In this document: piece by piece, positions 43,121 to 51,958 of the stretch
How the letters are laid out: every line of letters starts with the position of its first letter
Numbering within the stretch: position 1 is the first letter of the stretch
NCBI GenBank assembly: GCA_900544675.1
Contig: UQVZ01000017.1
Coordinates: 13,311-77,310, forward strand
Source of the DNA: an uncultured Bacteroides sp.
Lineage (GTDB): Bacteria; Bacteroidota; Bacteroidia; Bacteroidales; Bacteroidaceae
Direction: 5' to 3'
DNA: 64,000 nucleotides
Notes under the pieces: model-generated
Database searches by the model: none
What the model was told of the DNA's origin: nothing
What the model saw: the letters and a program-made list of their open reading frames with translations, nothing else
Program-made: the position numbers and the translations under genes

Positions 43121-43444
43121 ATGAGTAAGTTACATATTAAAAAAGGCGATACAGTTTACGTAAACTCTGGCGAAGACAAGGGTAAAACTGGACGTGTGTT
43201 GAAAGTTCTTGTAAAAGAAGGACGTGCCGTGGTTGAGGGTATCAATATGGTATCTAAGAGCACCAAACCGAATGCAAAGAATCCACAGGGGGGTATTGTG
43301 AAACAGGAAGCTCCTATTCACATCTCTAACCTGAATCCGGTTGACCCGAAGACAGGTAAACCGACGCGTATTGGTAGAAGAGAAAGTTCTGATGGAAGAA
43401 CATTTGTTCGTTATGCTAAAAAATCGGGAGAGGAGATTAAATAA
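43121..43444 (+). CDS. rplX: 50S ribosomal protein uL24
   Basis: The 107-residue protein has the KOW motif KGDTVYVNSGEDKGKTGRVL. The middle segment is GINMVSKSTKPNAKNPQGGI. It initiates large-subunit assembly. The stop overlaps the rplE start by one base (TAATG). Confidence 0.96.
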   Translation: MSKLHIKKGDTVYVNSGEDKGKTGRVLKVLVKEGRAVVEGINMVSKSTKPNAKNPQGGIVKQEAPIHISNLNPVDPKTGKPTRIGRRESSDGRTFVRYAKKSGEEIK

Positions 43445-44001
43445 TGGGTAATACTGCTAGCCTTAAGAAAGAATATGCAGAGCGCATTGCTCCTGCATTG
43501 AAGAATCAATTCAAGTATTCTTCGACTATGCAAATTCCTGTACTCAAGAAGATTGTTATCAATCAAGGTTTGGGTATGGCTGTTGCTGACAAGAAAATTA
43601 TTGATGTCGCTATCAACGAGCTGACTGCCATTACAGGTCAGAAAGCTGTAGCGACTGTATCACGTAAGGATATTGCCAACTTCAAGTTGCGTAAGAAAAT
43701 GCCGATTGGGGTAATGGTGACTTTGCGTCGTGAAAGAATGTATGAATTCCTTGAGAAACTTGTACGTGTGGCATTGCCTCGTATCCGTGACTTCAAAGGT
43801 ATCGAAAGCAAGTTTGACGGTCGTGGTAACTATACGTTGGGTATCCAGGAACAAATCATTTTCCCGGAAATCAATATCGACAGCATTACCAAGATTATGG
43901 GTATGAACATTACGTTCGTTACTTCTGCCCAGACTGATGAAGAAGGTTATGCTTTGTTGAAAGAATTCGGTTTACCGTTTAAAAACGCTAAAAAAGACTG
44001 A
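43444..44001 (+). CDS. rplE: 50S ribosomal protein uL5
   Basis: The 185-residue protein of the central protuberance has PVLKKIVINQGLGMAVADKK, KLRKKMPIGVMVTLRRERM and IFPEINIDSITKIMGMNIT. It binds 5S rRNA together with L18. It starts on the last base of rplX. Confidence 0.97.
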   Translation: MGNTASLKKEYAERIAPALKNQFKYSSTMQIPVLKKIVINQGLGMAVADKKIIDVAINELTAITGQKAVATVSRKDIANFKLRKKMPIGVMVTLRRERMYEFLEKLVRVALPRIRDFKGIESKFDGRGNYTLGIQEQIIFPEINIDSITKIMGMNITFVTSAQTDEEGYALLKEFGLPFKNAKKD

Positions 44002-44006
44002 TAGAT

Positions 44007-44306
44007 ATGGCAAAAGAATCAATGAAAGCTCGTGAAGTAAAAAGAGCTAAGCTGGTAGCCAAATATGCAGAAAAACGTGCTGCGCTGAAGAAAATTGTTA
44101 ATTCAGGTGATCCTGTAGCAGCTTTCGAAGCAGCACAGAAATTGCAAGACCTGCCTAAGAATTCGAACCCGATTCGTTTACACAATCGTTGCAAGCTGAC
44201 AGGTCGTCCGAGAGGTTACATGCGCCAGTTCGGTATTTCACGTATCCAATTTCGTGAAATGGCATCCAATGGTTTGATTCCGGGTGTTAAGAAAGCAAGT
44301 TGGTAA
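44007..44306 (+). CDS. rpsN: 30S ribosomal protein uS14, zinc-independent form
   Basis: The 99-residue protein starts MAKESMKAREVKRAKLVAKY and has the C-terminal signature NRCKLTGRPRGYMRQFGISR. It lacks the CxxC pairs of the short zinc-binding form, so it is the long zinc-free type. It lies five bases after rplE. Confidence 0.96.
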   Translation: MAKESMKAREVKRAKLVAKYAEKRAALKKIVNSGDPVAAFEAAQKLQDLPKNSNPIRLHNRCKLTGRPRGYMRQFGISRIQFREMASNGLIPGVKKASW

Positions 44307-44365
44307 TTAGTGTTTATTATTAAATATTGTCAGGGTAGTCCTGATTAATTTAACAATTATTTTTT

Positions 44366-44761
44366 ATGACAGATCCAATCGCAGATTATCTCACACGGTT
44401 GAGAAATGCAATCAGTGCAAAGCACAGAGTGGTGGAAGTACCTGCTTCAAATCTGAAAAAGGAGATTACAAAAATCCTGTTTGACAAAGGTTACATCCTG
44501 AATTACAAATTTGTAGAAGATGGTCCTCAGGGTACTATCAAGGTGGCTTTGAAGTATGACGCCGTAAACAAGGTGAATGCTATCAAGAAGCTGATCAGAG
44601 TATCTACTCCGGGTATGCGTAAGTATACCGGCTACAAGGACATGCCGAGAGTTATTAACGGATTAGGTATTGCTATTATATCTACTTCCAAAGGTGTAAT
44701 GACTGATAAAGAAGCTTCAGCCTTGAAGATTGGCGGTGAAGTTCTTTGTTATGTATATTAA
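44366..44761 (+). CDS. rpsH: 30S ribosomal protein uS8
   Basis: The 131-residue protein starts MTDPIADYLTRLRNAISAKH. Its C-terminal rRNA-binding motif is GIAIISTSKGVMTDKEASAL followed by GGEVLCYVY. In E. coli S8 is the translational repressor of the spc operon. A 59-base gap precedes this gene, without a recognisable S8-type helix. Confidence 0.97.
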   Translation: MTDPIADYLTRLRNAISAKHRVVEVPASNLKKEITKILFDKGYILNYKFVEDGPQGTIKVALKYDAVNKVNAIKKLIRVSTPGMRKYTGYKDMPRVINGLGIAIISTSKGVMTDKEASALKIGGEVLCYVY

Positions 44762-44774
44762 TGGAGGGTAAGCT

Positions 44775-45344
44775 ATGTCAAGAATAGGTAAATTACCAGT
44801 TGTTATTCCCGCAGGAGTGACTGTATCCCTGAAGGATAATGTAGTTACTGTTAAAGGTCCGAAAGGTGAGTTGAGTCAGTATGTCAACCCGGCTATTGAT
44901 GTGACGGTTGAAGACGGACATGTGGTGTTGAAAGAAAACGAAAACGCCATGCTTGACGATTTGAAACAGCGTCATGCGTATCACGGCTTGTATCGTGCTT
45001 TGGTGCACAATATGGTTGTGGGCGTTTCTGAAGGATATAAGAAAGAATTGGAATTGGTTGGTGTAGGTTACCGTGCGTCAAACAACGGTAATATCATTGA
45101 TCTCGCTTTGGGCTATACGCATAATATCTTTTTGCAGTTGCCTCCCGAGATTAAGGTAGAAACCAAATCAGAAAGAAATAAGAACCCTCTTATTATCTTG
45201 GAATCTTGTGACAAACAGCTGCTTGGTCAGGTGTGTGCAAAAATACGTTCTTTCCGTAAGCCTGAACCTTATAAAGGAAAAGGTGTTAAGTTTGTTGGTG
45301 AAGAAATTCGTAGAAAGTCTGGTAAGTCGGCTGGCGCTAAATAA
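44775..45344 (+). CDS. rplF: 50S ribosomal protein uL6
   Basis: The 189-residue two-domain protein starts MSRIGKLPVVIPAGVTVSLK. It ends with RSFRKPEPYKGKGVKFVGEE and a lysine-rich tail. It lies near the sarcin-ricin loop. A GGAGGG six bases before the ATG is a passable Shine-Dalgarno sequence. Confidence 0.97.
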   Translation: MSRIGKLPVVIPAGVTVSLKDNVVTVKGPKGELSQYVNPAIDVTVEDGHVVLKENENAMLDDLKQRHAYHGLYRALVHNMVVGVSEGYKKELELVGVGYRASNNGNIIDLALGYTHNIFLQLPPEIKVETKSERNKNPLIILESCDKQLLGQVCAKIRSFRKPEPYKGKGVKFVGEEIRRKSGKSAGAK

Positions 45345-45367
45345 TTCACATAAAATCGTATAATATT

Positions 45368-45709
45368 ATGACAACAAAAATAGAAAGACGAATCAAGATT
45401 AAATATAGAGTACGCAACAAGATTTCAGGTACTCCGGAACGTCCGCGTATGAGTGTGTTCAGAAGCAATAAGCAAATCTATGTACAGGTTATCGATGACC
45501 TGAACGGCAAGACTTTGGCAGCTGCTTCTTCACTGGGTATGGAGACTATGCCTAAGAAAGAACAGGCAGCTAAAGTAGGTGAACTGATTGCTAAGAAAGC
45601 GCAGGAAGCCGGTATTACGACTGTCGTATTCGACCGTAATGGTTACTTGTATCATGGGAGAGTAAAAGAAGTGGCTGATGCCGCTCGTAACGGTGGACTT
45701 AAATTTTAA
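45368..45709 (+). CDS. rplR: 50S ribosomal protein uL18
   Basis: The 113-residue 5S rRNA-binding protein has RIKIKYRVRNKISGTPERPR and VFRSNKQIYVQVIDDLNGKT. The C-terminus is VVFDRNGYLYHGRVKEVADA. It fits between rplF and rpsE. Confidence 0.96.
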   Translation: MTTKIERRIKIKYRVRNKISGTPERPRMSVFRSNKQIYVQVIDDLNGKTLAAASSLGMETMPKKEQAAKVGELIAKKAQEAGITTVVFDRNGYLYHGRVKEVADAARNGGLKF

Positions 45710-45715
45710 TGGATT

Positions 45716-46231
45716 ATGGCAGTTAATAACAGAGTTAAGATCTCTAACGATATAGAGTTAAAGGATAGACTGGTAGCAATTAACCGTGTGACGAAGGTTA
45801 CAAAAGGTGGTAGAACTTTCAGCTTTGCTGCTATCGTTGTAGTCGGAAACGAAGACGGTGTAATCGGTTACGGTCTGGGTAAGGCAGGCGAAGTAACAGC
45901 TGCAATTGCAAAAGGTGTAGAGGCTGCGAAGAAAAATTTGACTCGTGTTCCTGTATTGAAAGGTACGGTACCTCACGAACAAAGTGCTAAGTTCGGTGGG
46001 GCAGAAGTATTCATCAAACCGGCTTCAACAGGTACCGGAGTGGTTGCCGGTGGTGCAATGCGTGCCGTATTGGAAAGTGTAGGAGTTACAGATGTTTTGG
46101 CTAAGTCGAAAGGATCTTCCAATCCTCACAACTTGGTGAAAGCTACAATTCTTGCATTAAGCGAGATGCGCGATGCTCGTATGGTAGCTCAAAACAGAGG
46201 TGTAAGTTTGGATAAAGTATTTAGAGGATAA
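45716..46231 (+). CDS. rpsE: 30S ribosomal protein uS5
   Basis: The 171-residue protein has a double-stranded RNA-binding-like N domain (LVAINRVTKVTKGGRTFSFA) with GNEDGVIGYGLGKAGEV. The C domain contains GVTDVLAKSKGSSNPHNLVK. It is involved in decoding accuracy and mRNA entry. Confidence 0.97.
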   Translation: MAVNNRVKISNDIELKDRLVAINRVTKVTKGGRTFSFAAIVVVGNEDGVIGYGLGKAGEVTAAIAKGVEAAKKNLTRVPVLKGTVPHEQSAKFGGAEVFIKPASTGTGVVAGGAMRAVLESVGVTDVLAKSKGSSNPHNLVKATILALSEMRDARMVAQNRGVSLDKVFRG

Positions 46232-46237
46232 GGAGGT
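46230..46237 (+). promoter_or_regulatory. Shine-Dalgarno sequence of rpmD
   Basis: AAGGAGGT overlaps the last bases of rpsE and lies five bases before the rpmD ATG. It fixes the start of this very short gene. Confidence 0.6.
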
Positions 46238-46242
46238 TTGAT

Positions 46243-46419
46243 ATGGCAACTATTAAGATTAAGCAAGTAAAAAGTAGAATAGGTGCTCCTGCTACTCAGA
46301 AGAGAACTTTGGATTCTTTGGGACTTCGTAAATTGAATCGTGTAGTTGAACATGAAGCAACTCCTTCTGTTCTGGGTATGGTTGAAAAGGTAAAACATCT
46401 TGTTACAATCGTTAAGTAA
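46243..46419 (+). CDS. rpmD: 50S ribosomal protein uL30
   Basis: This 58-residue gene starts MATIKIKQVKSRIGAPATQK and contains TLDSLGLRKLNRVVEHEATP, ending KVKHLVTIVK. This is the whole L30 fold. The product belongs to the large subunit near the 5S rRNA side. It sits in its conserved place between rpsE and rplO and has a good Shine-Dalgarno sequence. Confidence 0.95.
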   Translation: MATIKIKQVKSRIGAPATQKRTLDSLGLRKLNRVVEHEATPSVLGMVEKVKHLVTIVK

Positions 46420-46442
46420 TAATTAATAAAGAATTTTGCAAT

Positions 46443-46889
46443 ATGAATTTAAATAGTTTACGTCCTGCAGAAGGTTCTACTAAAACAAGAAAAAGAATTG
46501 GTCGTGGTCCAGGTTCTGGTTTAGGTGGTACTTCTACAAGAGGACATAAAGGTGCAAAATCAAGATCTGGTTATTCTAAGAAGATTGGTTTTGAAGGAGG
46601 TCAGATGCCTCTTCAGCGCCGTGTGCCCAAATTTGGTTTCAAGAATATTAACCGTGTTGAATACAAGGCCATTAACCTTAGCACAATTCAGGAGTTGGCT
46701 ACAGCAAAGAATTTGTCTAAAGTAGGTATTAATGAGTTAATTGAAGCAGGTTTTGTTTCTTCTAATCAATTAGTGAAAGTTCTTGGTAACGGTAGTTTAA
46801 CTACTAAACTCGAAGTTGAAGCTCATGCTTTCTCTAAGAGCGCAGTAGCTGCAATCGAAGCCGTTGGTGGTAATGCAGTAAAACTCTGA
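46443..46889 (+). CDS. rplO: 50S ribosomal protein uL15
   Basis: The 148-residue protein starts MNLNSLRPAEGSTKTRKRIG. The Gly-rich extended segment is GRGPGSGLGGTSTRGHKGAK, followed by GFEGGQMPLQRRVPKFGFKN. It is a late large-subunit assembly protein. It precedes secY by four bases. Confidence 0.97.
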   Translation: MNLNSLRPAEGSTKTRKRIGRGPGSGLGGTSTRGHKGAKSRSGYSKKIGFEGGQMPLQRRVPKFGFKNINRVEYKAINLSTIQELATAKNLSKVGINELIEAGFVSSNQLVKVLGNGSLTTKLEVEAHAFSKSAVAAIEAVGGNAVKL

Positions 46890-46893
46890 TTCA

Positions 46894-48237
46894 ATGAGAA
46901 AATCTATTGAAACATTAAAGAACATATGGAATATTGAGGATCTGAGACAGCGGATCCTCATTACTATATTGTTTGTCGCAATCTACAGATTCGGTTCGTA
47001 TGTGGTTCTTCCAGGTATCAACCCAGATATGTTGTCAAAGTTGCATGAACAAACGAGTGAAGGTCTTCTTGCTTTGTTAAACATGTTCTCTGGTGGAGCT
47101 TTTTCTAATGCGTCTATTTTTGCATTAGGAATTATGCCGTACATCTCTGCATCCATTGTGATTCAGCTGTTGGCGATTGCAGTTCCTTATTTCCAGAAAC
47201 TACAGCGTGAAGGTGAAAGCGGGCGGAGGAAAATCAATCAGTATACTCGTATTCTGACTATATTTATCTTGATTTTTCAGGCTCCTTCTTATCTGATCAA
47301 CTTGAAAATGCAGGCAGGTCCGGCTCTTAATGCTTCATTAGATTGGACTTTCTTTATTATTACTTCGACCATCATTTTGGCAGCCGGTAGTATGTTTATT
47401 TTATGGTTGGGTGAAAGAATCACAGATAAAGGTATTGGAAACGGAATTTCGTTGATTATCATGATTGGTATCATTGCCCGTCTTCCACAGGCTTTCTCAG
47501 GTGAGTTCGTATCCCGTCTTGCTTCTCCTGGTGCGGGGGGTATTATCATGTTCTTGCTCGAGATTATCGTGCTGATTCTGGTAATTGCCGCTGCTATCCT
47601 TTTGGTGCAAGGCGTCCGTAAAATTCCTGTGCAATATGCAAAACGTATTGTCGGTAATAAGCAATATGGTGGTGCAAGACAATACATTCCTTTGAAGGTG
47701 AATGCTGCAAATGTGATGCCGATTATTTTTGCGCAAGCAATCATGTTTATTCCTATTACCCTTGTAGGATTTTCGAATGTTGCTTCTGCCAGCGGTATCG
47801 TGCGTGCTTTTGTTGATCATACCAGCTTCTTGTACAATCTGGTTTTCGCTATTCTGATTATTGTATTTACGTGGTTCTATACCGCCATTACAATCAATCC
47901 GAACCAAATGGCTGAAGACATGAAGCGGAACAACGGCTTTATTCCCGGCATCAAGCCCGGAAAGAGTACGGCTGATTATATTGATATGATTATGACACGC
48001 ATTACATTGCCAGGTTCTTTGTTCTTGGCTCTCATCGCTATCCTGCCGGCATTTGCAGGTATATTCGGCGTACAGGCTGAGTTTGCGCAATTCTTCGGTG
48101 GAACATCTTTGTTGATTCTTGTAGGTGTTGTGCTTGATACTTTACAGCAAGTAGAAAGTCATTTATTGATGCGTCATTACGACGGGCTTCTGACTTCGGG
48201 AAGAATCAAAGGCCGTTCGGGCGTAGCTGCATATTAA
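46894..48237 (+). CDS. secY: Preprotein translocase subunit SecY
   Basis: The 447-residue inner-membrane channel protein has ten hydrophobic helices. The family signatures are GSYVVLPGINP in helix 1, the plug region GLLALLNMFSGGAFSNASIF and GIMPYISASIVIQLL. The cytoplasmic loop NPNQMAEDMKRNNGFIPGIK follows. It forms the Sec channel with SecE and exports presecretory proteins. It is embedded in the spc operon. Confidence 0.97.
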   Translation: MRKSIETLKNIWNIEDLRQRILITILFVAIYRFGSYVVLPGINPDMLSKLHEQTSEGLLALLNMFSGGAFSNASIFALGIMPYISASIVIQLLAIAVPYFQKLQREGESGRRKINQYTRILTIFILIFQAPSYLINLKMQAGPALNASLDWTFFIITSTIILAAGSMFILWLGERITDKGIGNGISLIIMIGIIARLPQAFSGEFVSRLASPGAGGIIMFLLEIIVLILVIAAAILLVQGVRKIPVQYAKRIVGNKQYGGARQYIPLKVNAANVMPIIFAQAIMFIPITLVGFSNVASASGIVRAFVDHTSFLYNLVFAILIIVFTWFYTAITINPNQMAEDMKRNNGFIPGIKPGKSTADYIDMIMTRITLPGSLFLALIAILPAFAGIFGVQAEFAQFFGGTSLLILVGVVLDTLQQVESHLLMRHYDGLLTSGRIKGRSGVAAY

Positions 48238-48250
48238 TTTTGCATTCAAT

Positions 48251-49048
48251 ATGATATTTCTTAAGACTGATGATGAAATAGAATTGTTACGCCAAAGTAA
48301 TCTCCTCGTGGGGAGAACTTTGGCTGAACTAGCTAAACTGATCCGGCCGGGAGTGACGACAAAGCAACTGGATAAGGTTGCCGAGGAGTTCATAAGAGAC
48401 AATGGGGCAGTTCCTACTTTCAAAGGCTTCCCCAATCCTTATGGCGGTCCGTTTCCCGGTTCAATATGTACTTCGGTAAACGAACAGGTAGTGCATGGCA
48501 TTCCTAATGATACGCCCTTGAAAGAAGGAGATATTATTTCGATTGATTGCGGAACTTATATGAATGGTTATTGCGGAGATTCTGCTTATACCTTTTGTGT
48601 AGGTGAAGTGGCTCCCGAAGTTAAAGCTCTTTTGAAAACTACTAAAGAGGCGTTGTATAAAGGAATAGAAAATGCGGTACATGGAAAGCGTTTAGGAGAT
48701 ATCGGTTATGCTGTCCAGCAACATTGTGAAGCACAGTCATACGGTGTGGTACGAGAGTTTGTAGGACATGGCATAGGCAAGGAAATGCATGAAGACCCAC
48801 CCGTCCCTAATTATGGAAAACGTGGTACAGGAACCCTTTTGAAAAAGGGAATGTGCATTGCTATCGAGCCGATGATTACTTTAGGCGACCGAAAGATTGT
48901 CATGGAAAGTGACCGGTGGACAATCCGTACAGCCGACCGTAAGTGTGCTGCTCATTTTGAGCATACAGTAGCAGTCGGGTTAGGCAAGGCTGATATCTTA
49001 TCATCATTTGATTATATAGAAGAAGTATTGAAAAATAAAGAGAATTAA
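48251..49048 (+). CDS. map: Methionine aminopeptidase, type I
   Basis: The 265-residue metalloenzyme removes initiator methionine. The M24A ligands are visible in ISIDCGTYMNGYCGDSAYTF (two Asp), the His of FVGHGIGKEMHEDPPVPNYG, the Glu of CIAIEPM and the late HFEHTVAVG. There is no N-terminal zinc-finger extension. It lies 13 bp after secY and 3 bp before infA. Confidence 0.97.
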   Translation: MIFLKTDDEIELLRQSNLLVGRTLAELAKLIRPGVTTKQLDKVAEEFIRDNGAVPTFKGFPNPYGGPFPGSICTSVNEQVVHGIPNDTPLKEGDIISIDCGTYMNGYCGDSAYTFCVGEVAPEVKALLKTTKEALYKGIENAVHGKRLGDIGYAVQQHCEAQSYGVVREFVGHGIGKEMHEDPPVPNYGKRGTGTLLKKGMCIAIEPMITLGDRKIVMESDRWTIRTADRKCAAHFEHTVAVGLGKADILSSFDYIEEVLKNKEN

Positions 49049-49051
49049 TAT

Positions 49052-49270
49052 ATGGCAAAACAAGCTGCAATTGAACAAGATGGAGTCATCGTAGAAGCAT
49101 TGTCAAATGCAATGTTTCGGGTAGAGTTGGAAAATGGGCATGAAATCACTGCTCATATTTCCGGCAAAATGAGAATGCATTACATTAAAATTTTACCGGG
49201 TGATAAGGTACGTGTGGAAATGTCTCCCTACGACCTGTCGAAAGGAAGAATCGTTTTTAGATACAAATAA
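49052..49270 (+). CDS. infA: Translation initiation factor IF-1
   Basis: The 72-residue OB-fold protein starts MAKQAAIEQDGVIVEALSNA, with ITAHISGKMRMHYIKILPGD and the C-terminal SKGRIVFRYK. It occupies the A site during initiation. The length is typical. Confidence 0.97.
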   Translation: MAKQAAIEQDGVIVEALSNAMFRVELENGHEITAHISGKMRMHYIKILPGDKVRVEMSPYDLSKGRIVFRYK

Positions 49271-49283
49271 AAAGAATATAGAT

Positions 49284-49400
49284 ATGAAAGTAAGAGCATC
49301 ATTAAAGAAACGTACGCCGGATTGCAAAATCGTGAGACGTAAGGGCCGTTTGTATGTTATTAATAAGAAAAATCCTAAGTATAAACAACGTCAAGGATAA
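49284..49400 (+). CDS. rpmJ: 50S ribosomal protein bL36
   Basis: The 38-residue protein starts MKVRASLKKRTPDCKIVRRK and ends KNPKYKQRQG. Classical L36 has a zinc site of three Cys and one His. Only one Cys remains here (Cys14), so it appears to be the zinc-independent form. The ATG at 49284 is chosen because codons upstream overlap infA in another frame. Confidence 0.94.
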   Translation: MKVRASLKKRTPDCKIVRRKGRLYVINKKNPKYKQRQG

Positions 49401-49436
49401 TTTATTATTATTTTTGCAGAAAAAATAATTTAGTAT

Positions 49437-49817
49437 ATGGCTATAAGAATAGTTGGTGTAGATTTGCCTCAAAACAAGAGAGGTGAGATTGCGTTGACAT
49501 ACATTTATGGTATCGGACGCAGTAGTTCAGCAAAAATTTTAGACAAGGCAGGTGTTGATCGTGATCTGAAAGTAAAGGATTGGACGGATGATCAGGCTGC
49601 AAAAATTCGTGAAATCATCGGCGCTGAATATAAAGTTGAAGGTGATTTGCGCTCAGAAATCCAGTTGAACATTAAGCGATTAATGGATATCGGATGCTAT
49701 CGCGGTGTACGTCACCGTTTGGGTCTTCCTGTTCGCGGCCAGAGCACAAAGAACAATGCTCGTACACGTAAGGGAAGAAAGAAAACTGTTGCAAATAAGA
49801 AAAAAGCTACTAAATAA
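49437..49817 (+). CDS. rpsM: 30S ribosomal protein uS13
   Basis: The 126-residue protein has MAIRIVGVDLPQNKRGEIAL and the helix-two-turn-helix IYGIGRSSSAKILDKAGVD. A basic tail (RGQSTKNNARTRKGRKKTVA) contacts P-site tRNA. It starts the alpha-operon part of the cluster. Confidence 0.97.
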   Translation: MAIRIVGVDLPQNKRGEIALTYIYGIGRSSSAKILDKAGVDRDLKVKDWTDDQAAKIREIIGAEYKVEGDLRSEIQLNIKRLMDIGCYRGVRHRLGLPVRGQSTKNNARTRKGRKKTVANKKKATK

Positions 49818-49828
49818 TAATTGTTGAT

Positions 49829-50218
49829 ATGGCAAAAAAAACAGTCGCAGCTAAAAAAAGAAATGTGAAAGTAGATGCTAATGGACAGTTGCATGTTCAT
49901 TCATCATTCAACAACATCATCGTTTCTTTGGCAAACAGTGAAGGTCAGATTATCTCTTGGTCTTCAGCTGGTAAGATGGGATTTAGAGGTTCGAAGAAGA
50001 ACACTCCTTATGCAGCTCAGATGGCTGCTCAAGATTGCGCAAAGGTAGCGTATGATCTTGGCTTGAGAAAGGTGAAAGCTTATGTGAAAGGTCCCGGAAA
50101 CGGACGTGAGTCTGCTATCCGTACTGTACATGGTGCTGGAATTGAAGTTACCGAAATCATTGATGTAACTCCATTGCCTCATAATGGTTGTCGTCCTCCG
50201 AAAAGAAGAAGAGTATAA
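49829..50218 (+). CDS. rpsK: 30S ribosomal protein uS11
   Basis: The 129-residue platform protein has HVHSSFNNIIVSLANSEGQI, SSAGKMGFRGSKKNTPYAAQ and the C-terminal IIDVTPLPHNGCRPPKRRRV. It lies near the mRNA exit. A 125-base gap, without a clear terminator or promoter, separates it from rpsD. Confidence 0.97.
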   Translation: MAKKTVAAKKRNVKVDANGQLHVHSSFNNIIVSLANSEGQIISWSSAGKMGFRGSKKNTPYAAQMAAQDCAKVAYDLGLRKVKAYVKGPGNGRESAIRTVHGAGIEVTEIIDVTPLPHNGCRPPKRRRV

Positions 50219-50343
50219 CAATTAAAGATAACCTATTTAAAGTGTAACTTGATTTTGTTAGAAAAATGGATTGCATTTCCTTTCTGTAATCGCGGCTGCA
50301 ACAAATTGAGTTCATGAATAACAATTAATTTAAATCAAAGAAA

Positions 50344-50949
50344 ATGGCTAGATATACTGGACCTAAAACAAGAATTGCACGTAAATTCGGTGAAGCGATC
50401 TTTGGAGCTGATAAAGTTTTGTCGAAGAAAAACTATCCTCCTGGACAACATGGAAATACTCGCCGCAGAAAGACTTCTGAATATGGTGTCATGTTAGCAG
50501 AAAAGCAAAAAGCTAAATATACTTACGGCGTATTGGAAAAACAATTCCGTAATATGTTTGAGAAAGCTGCCAGCATGAACGGTATTACCGGTGAAATCCT
50601 GTTGCAGAACCTTGAGTGCCGTTTGGATAATGTGGTGTTCCGTTTGGGTATCGCTCCGACTCGTGCTGCTGCTCGCCAATTGGTAGGTCATAAGCATATT
50701 ACAGTAGACGGTAAGGTGGTTAACATCCCTTCTTTCTCTGTAAAGCCCGGTCAGTTGGTTGGTGTTCGTGAAAAATCTAAGTCTTTGGAAGTTATTGCTA
50801 ACTCGTTGGCTGGATTCAATCACAGCAAATATCCTTGGTTGGAGTGGGATGAAAACTCTAAGACTGGCAAATTGTTGCACAAGCCTGAAAGAGCAGACAT
50901 TCCTGAAAACATTAAAGAACACTTGATCGTAGAATTGTACTCTAAATAA
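50344..50949 (+). CDS. rpsD: 30S ribosomal protein uS4
   Basis: The 201-residue protein starts MARYTGPKTRIARKFGEAIF. The S4 RNA-binding domain is LECRLDNVVFRLGIAPTRAA, followed by RQLVGHKHITVDGKVVNIPS. The N-terminal zinc cysteines of some S4 proteins are absent. In E. coli S4 represses the alpha operon; the long 5' gap would suit a regulatory structure, but none is proven. Confidence 0.97.
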   Translation: MARYTGPKTRIARKFGEAIFGADKVLSKKNYPPGQHGNTRRRKTSEYGVMLAEKQKAKYTYGVLEKQFRNMFEKAASMNGITGEILLQNLECRLDNVVFRLGIAPTRAAARQLVGHKHITVDGKVVNIPSFSVKPGQLVGVREKSKSLEVIANSLAGFNHSKYPWLEWDENSKTGKLLHKPERADIPENIKEHLIVELYSK

Positions 50950-50962
50950 AATAATTAATTTC

Positions 50963-51955
50963 ATGGCGATATTAGCATTTCAAAAACCTGATAAAGTATT
51001 AATGTTGGAAGCGGATTCTAAATTTGGAAAATTTGAATTCCGTCCGCTTGAACCCGGTTTCGGTATTACCGTTGGTAATGCTTTACGCCGTATTCTTCTC
51101 TCTTCGCTGGAAGGTTATGCCATCAACACAATTCACATTGAAGGTGTTGAGCATGAATTTGCAACTGTTCCCGGTGTGAAAGAAGATGTCACTAACATTA
51201 TCTTGAATCTCAAGCAAGTCCGATTCAAGCAAGTAGTTGAGGAATTCGAAAATGAGAAGGTTAGCATTACCGTTGAGAATTCTACTGAATTTAAGGCAGG
51301 TGATATTGGTAAGTATTTGACCGGATTTGAAGTGTTAAATCCTGAATTAGTTATTTGCCATTTAGATTCAAAAGCAACTATGCAGATAGATCTTACAATC
51401 AACAAAGGACGCGGATATGTACCGGCTGATGAAAACCGCGAGTTCTGCACTGATGTGAATGTAATTCCTATCGATTCTATTTACACGCCGATTCGTAATG
51501 TCAAGTATGCGGTTGAAAATTATCGTGTAGAACAGAAAACCGACTATGAAAAGTTGGTGCTTGAGATTACGACGGATGGTTCCATTCACCCGAAAGAAGC
51601 GCTGAAAGAAGCAGCAAAGATTCTGATTTATCACTTCATGCTCTTCTCTGACGAGAAGATTACGCTCGAAACAGCAGATGCCGACGGCAATGAAGAGTTT
51701 GATGAAGAAGTTTTGCACATGCGCCAGTTGCTGAAGACCAAGTTGGTCGATATGGACTTGTCTGTCCGTGCCTTGAACTGCTTGAAGGCAGCCGATGTAG
51801 AAACATTGGGTGACCTTGTTCAGTTCAACAAGACTGATTTGTTGAAATTCCGTAACTTCGGTAAGAAATCGCTCACGGAGCTTGATGATTTGCTCGAGAG
51901 TCTGAATCTGTCGTTTGGAACAGATATTTCTAAGTATAAATTAGATAAAGAATAA
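50963..51955 (+). CDS. rpoA: RNA polymerase alpha subunit
   Basis: The 330-residue protein has the N-terminal dimerisation domain (FRPLEPGFGITVGNALRRIL, LLSSLEGYAI). After an acidic linker comes the C-terminal helix-hairpin-helix domain (LNCLKAADVETLGDLVQFNK, then KFRNFGKKSLTELDDLLES) that contacts regulators and DNA. It lies between rpsD and rplQ. Confidence 0.98.
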   Translation: MAILAFQKPDKVLMLEADSKFGKFEFRPLEPGFGITVGNALRRILLSSLEGYAINTIHIEGVEHEFATVPGVKEDVTNIILNLKQVRFKQVVEEFENEKVSITVENSTEFKAGDIGKYLTGFEVLNPELVICHLDSKATMQIDLTINKGRGYVPADENREFCTDVNVIPIDSIYTPIRNVKYAVENYRVEQKTDYEKLVLEITTDGSIHPKEALKEAAKILIYHFMLFSDEKITLETADADGNEEFDEEVLHMRQLLKTKLVDMDLSVRALNCLKAADVETLGDLVQFNKTDLLKFRNFGKKSLTELDDLLESLNLSFGTDISKYKLDKE

Positions 51956-51958
51956 AAA

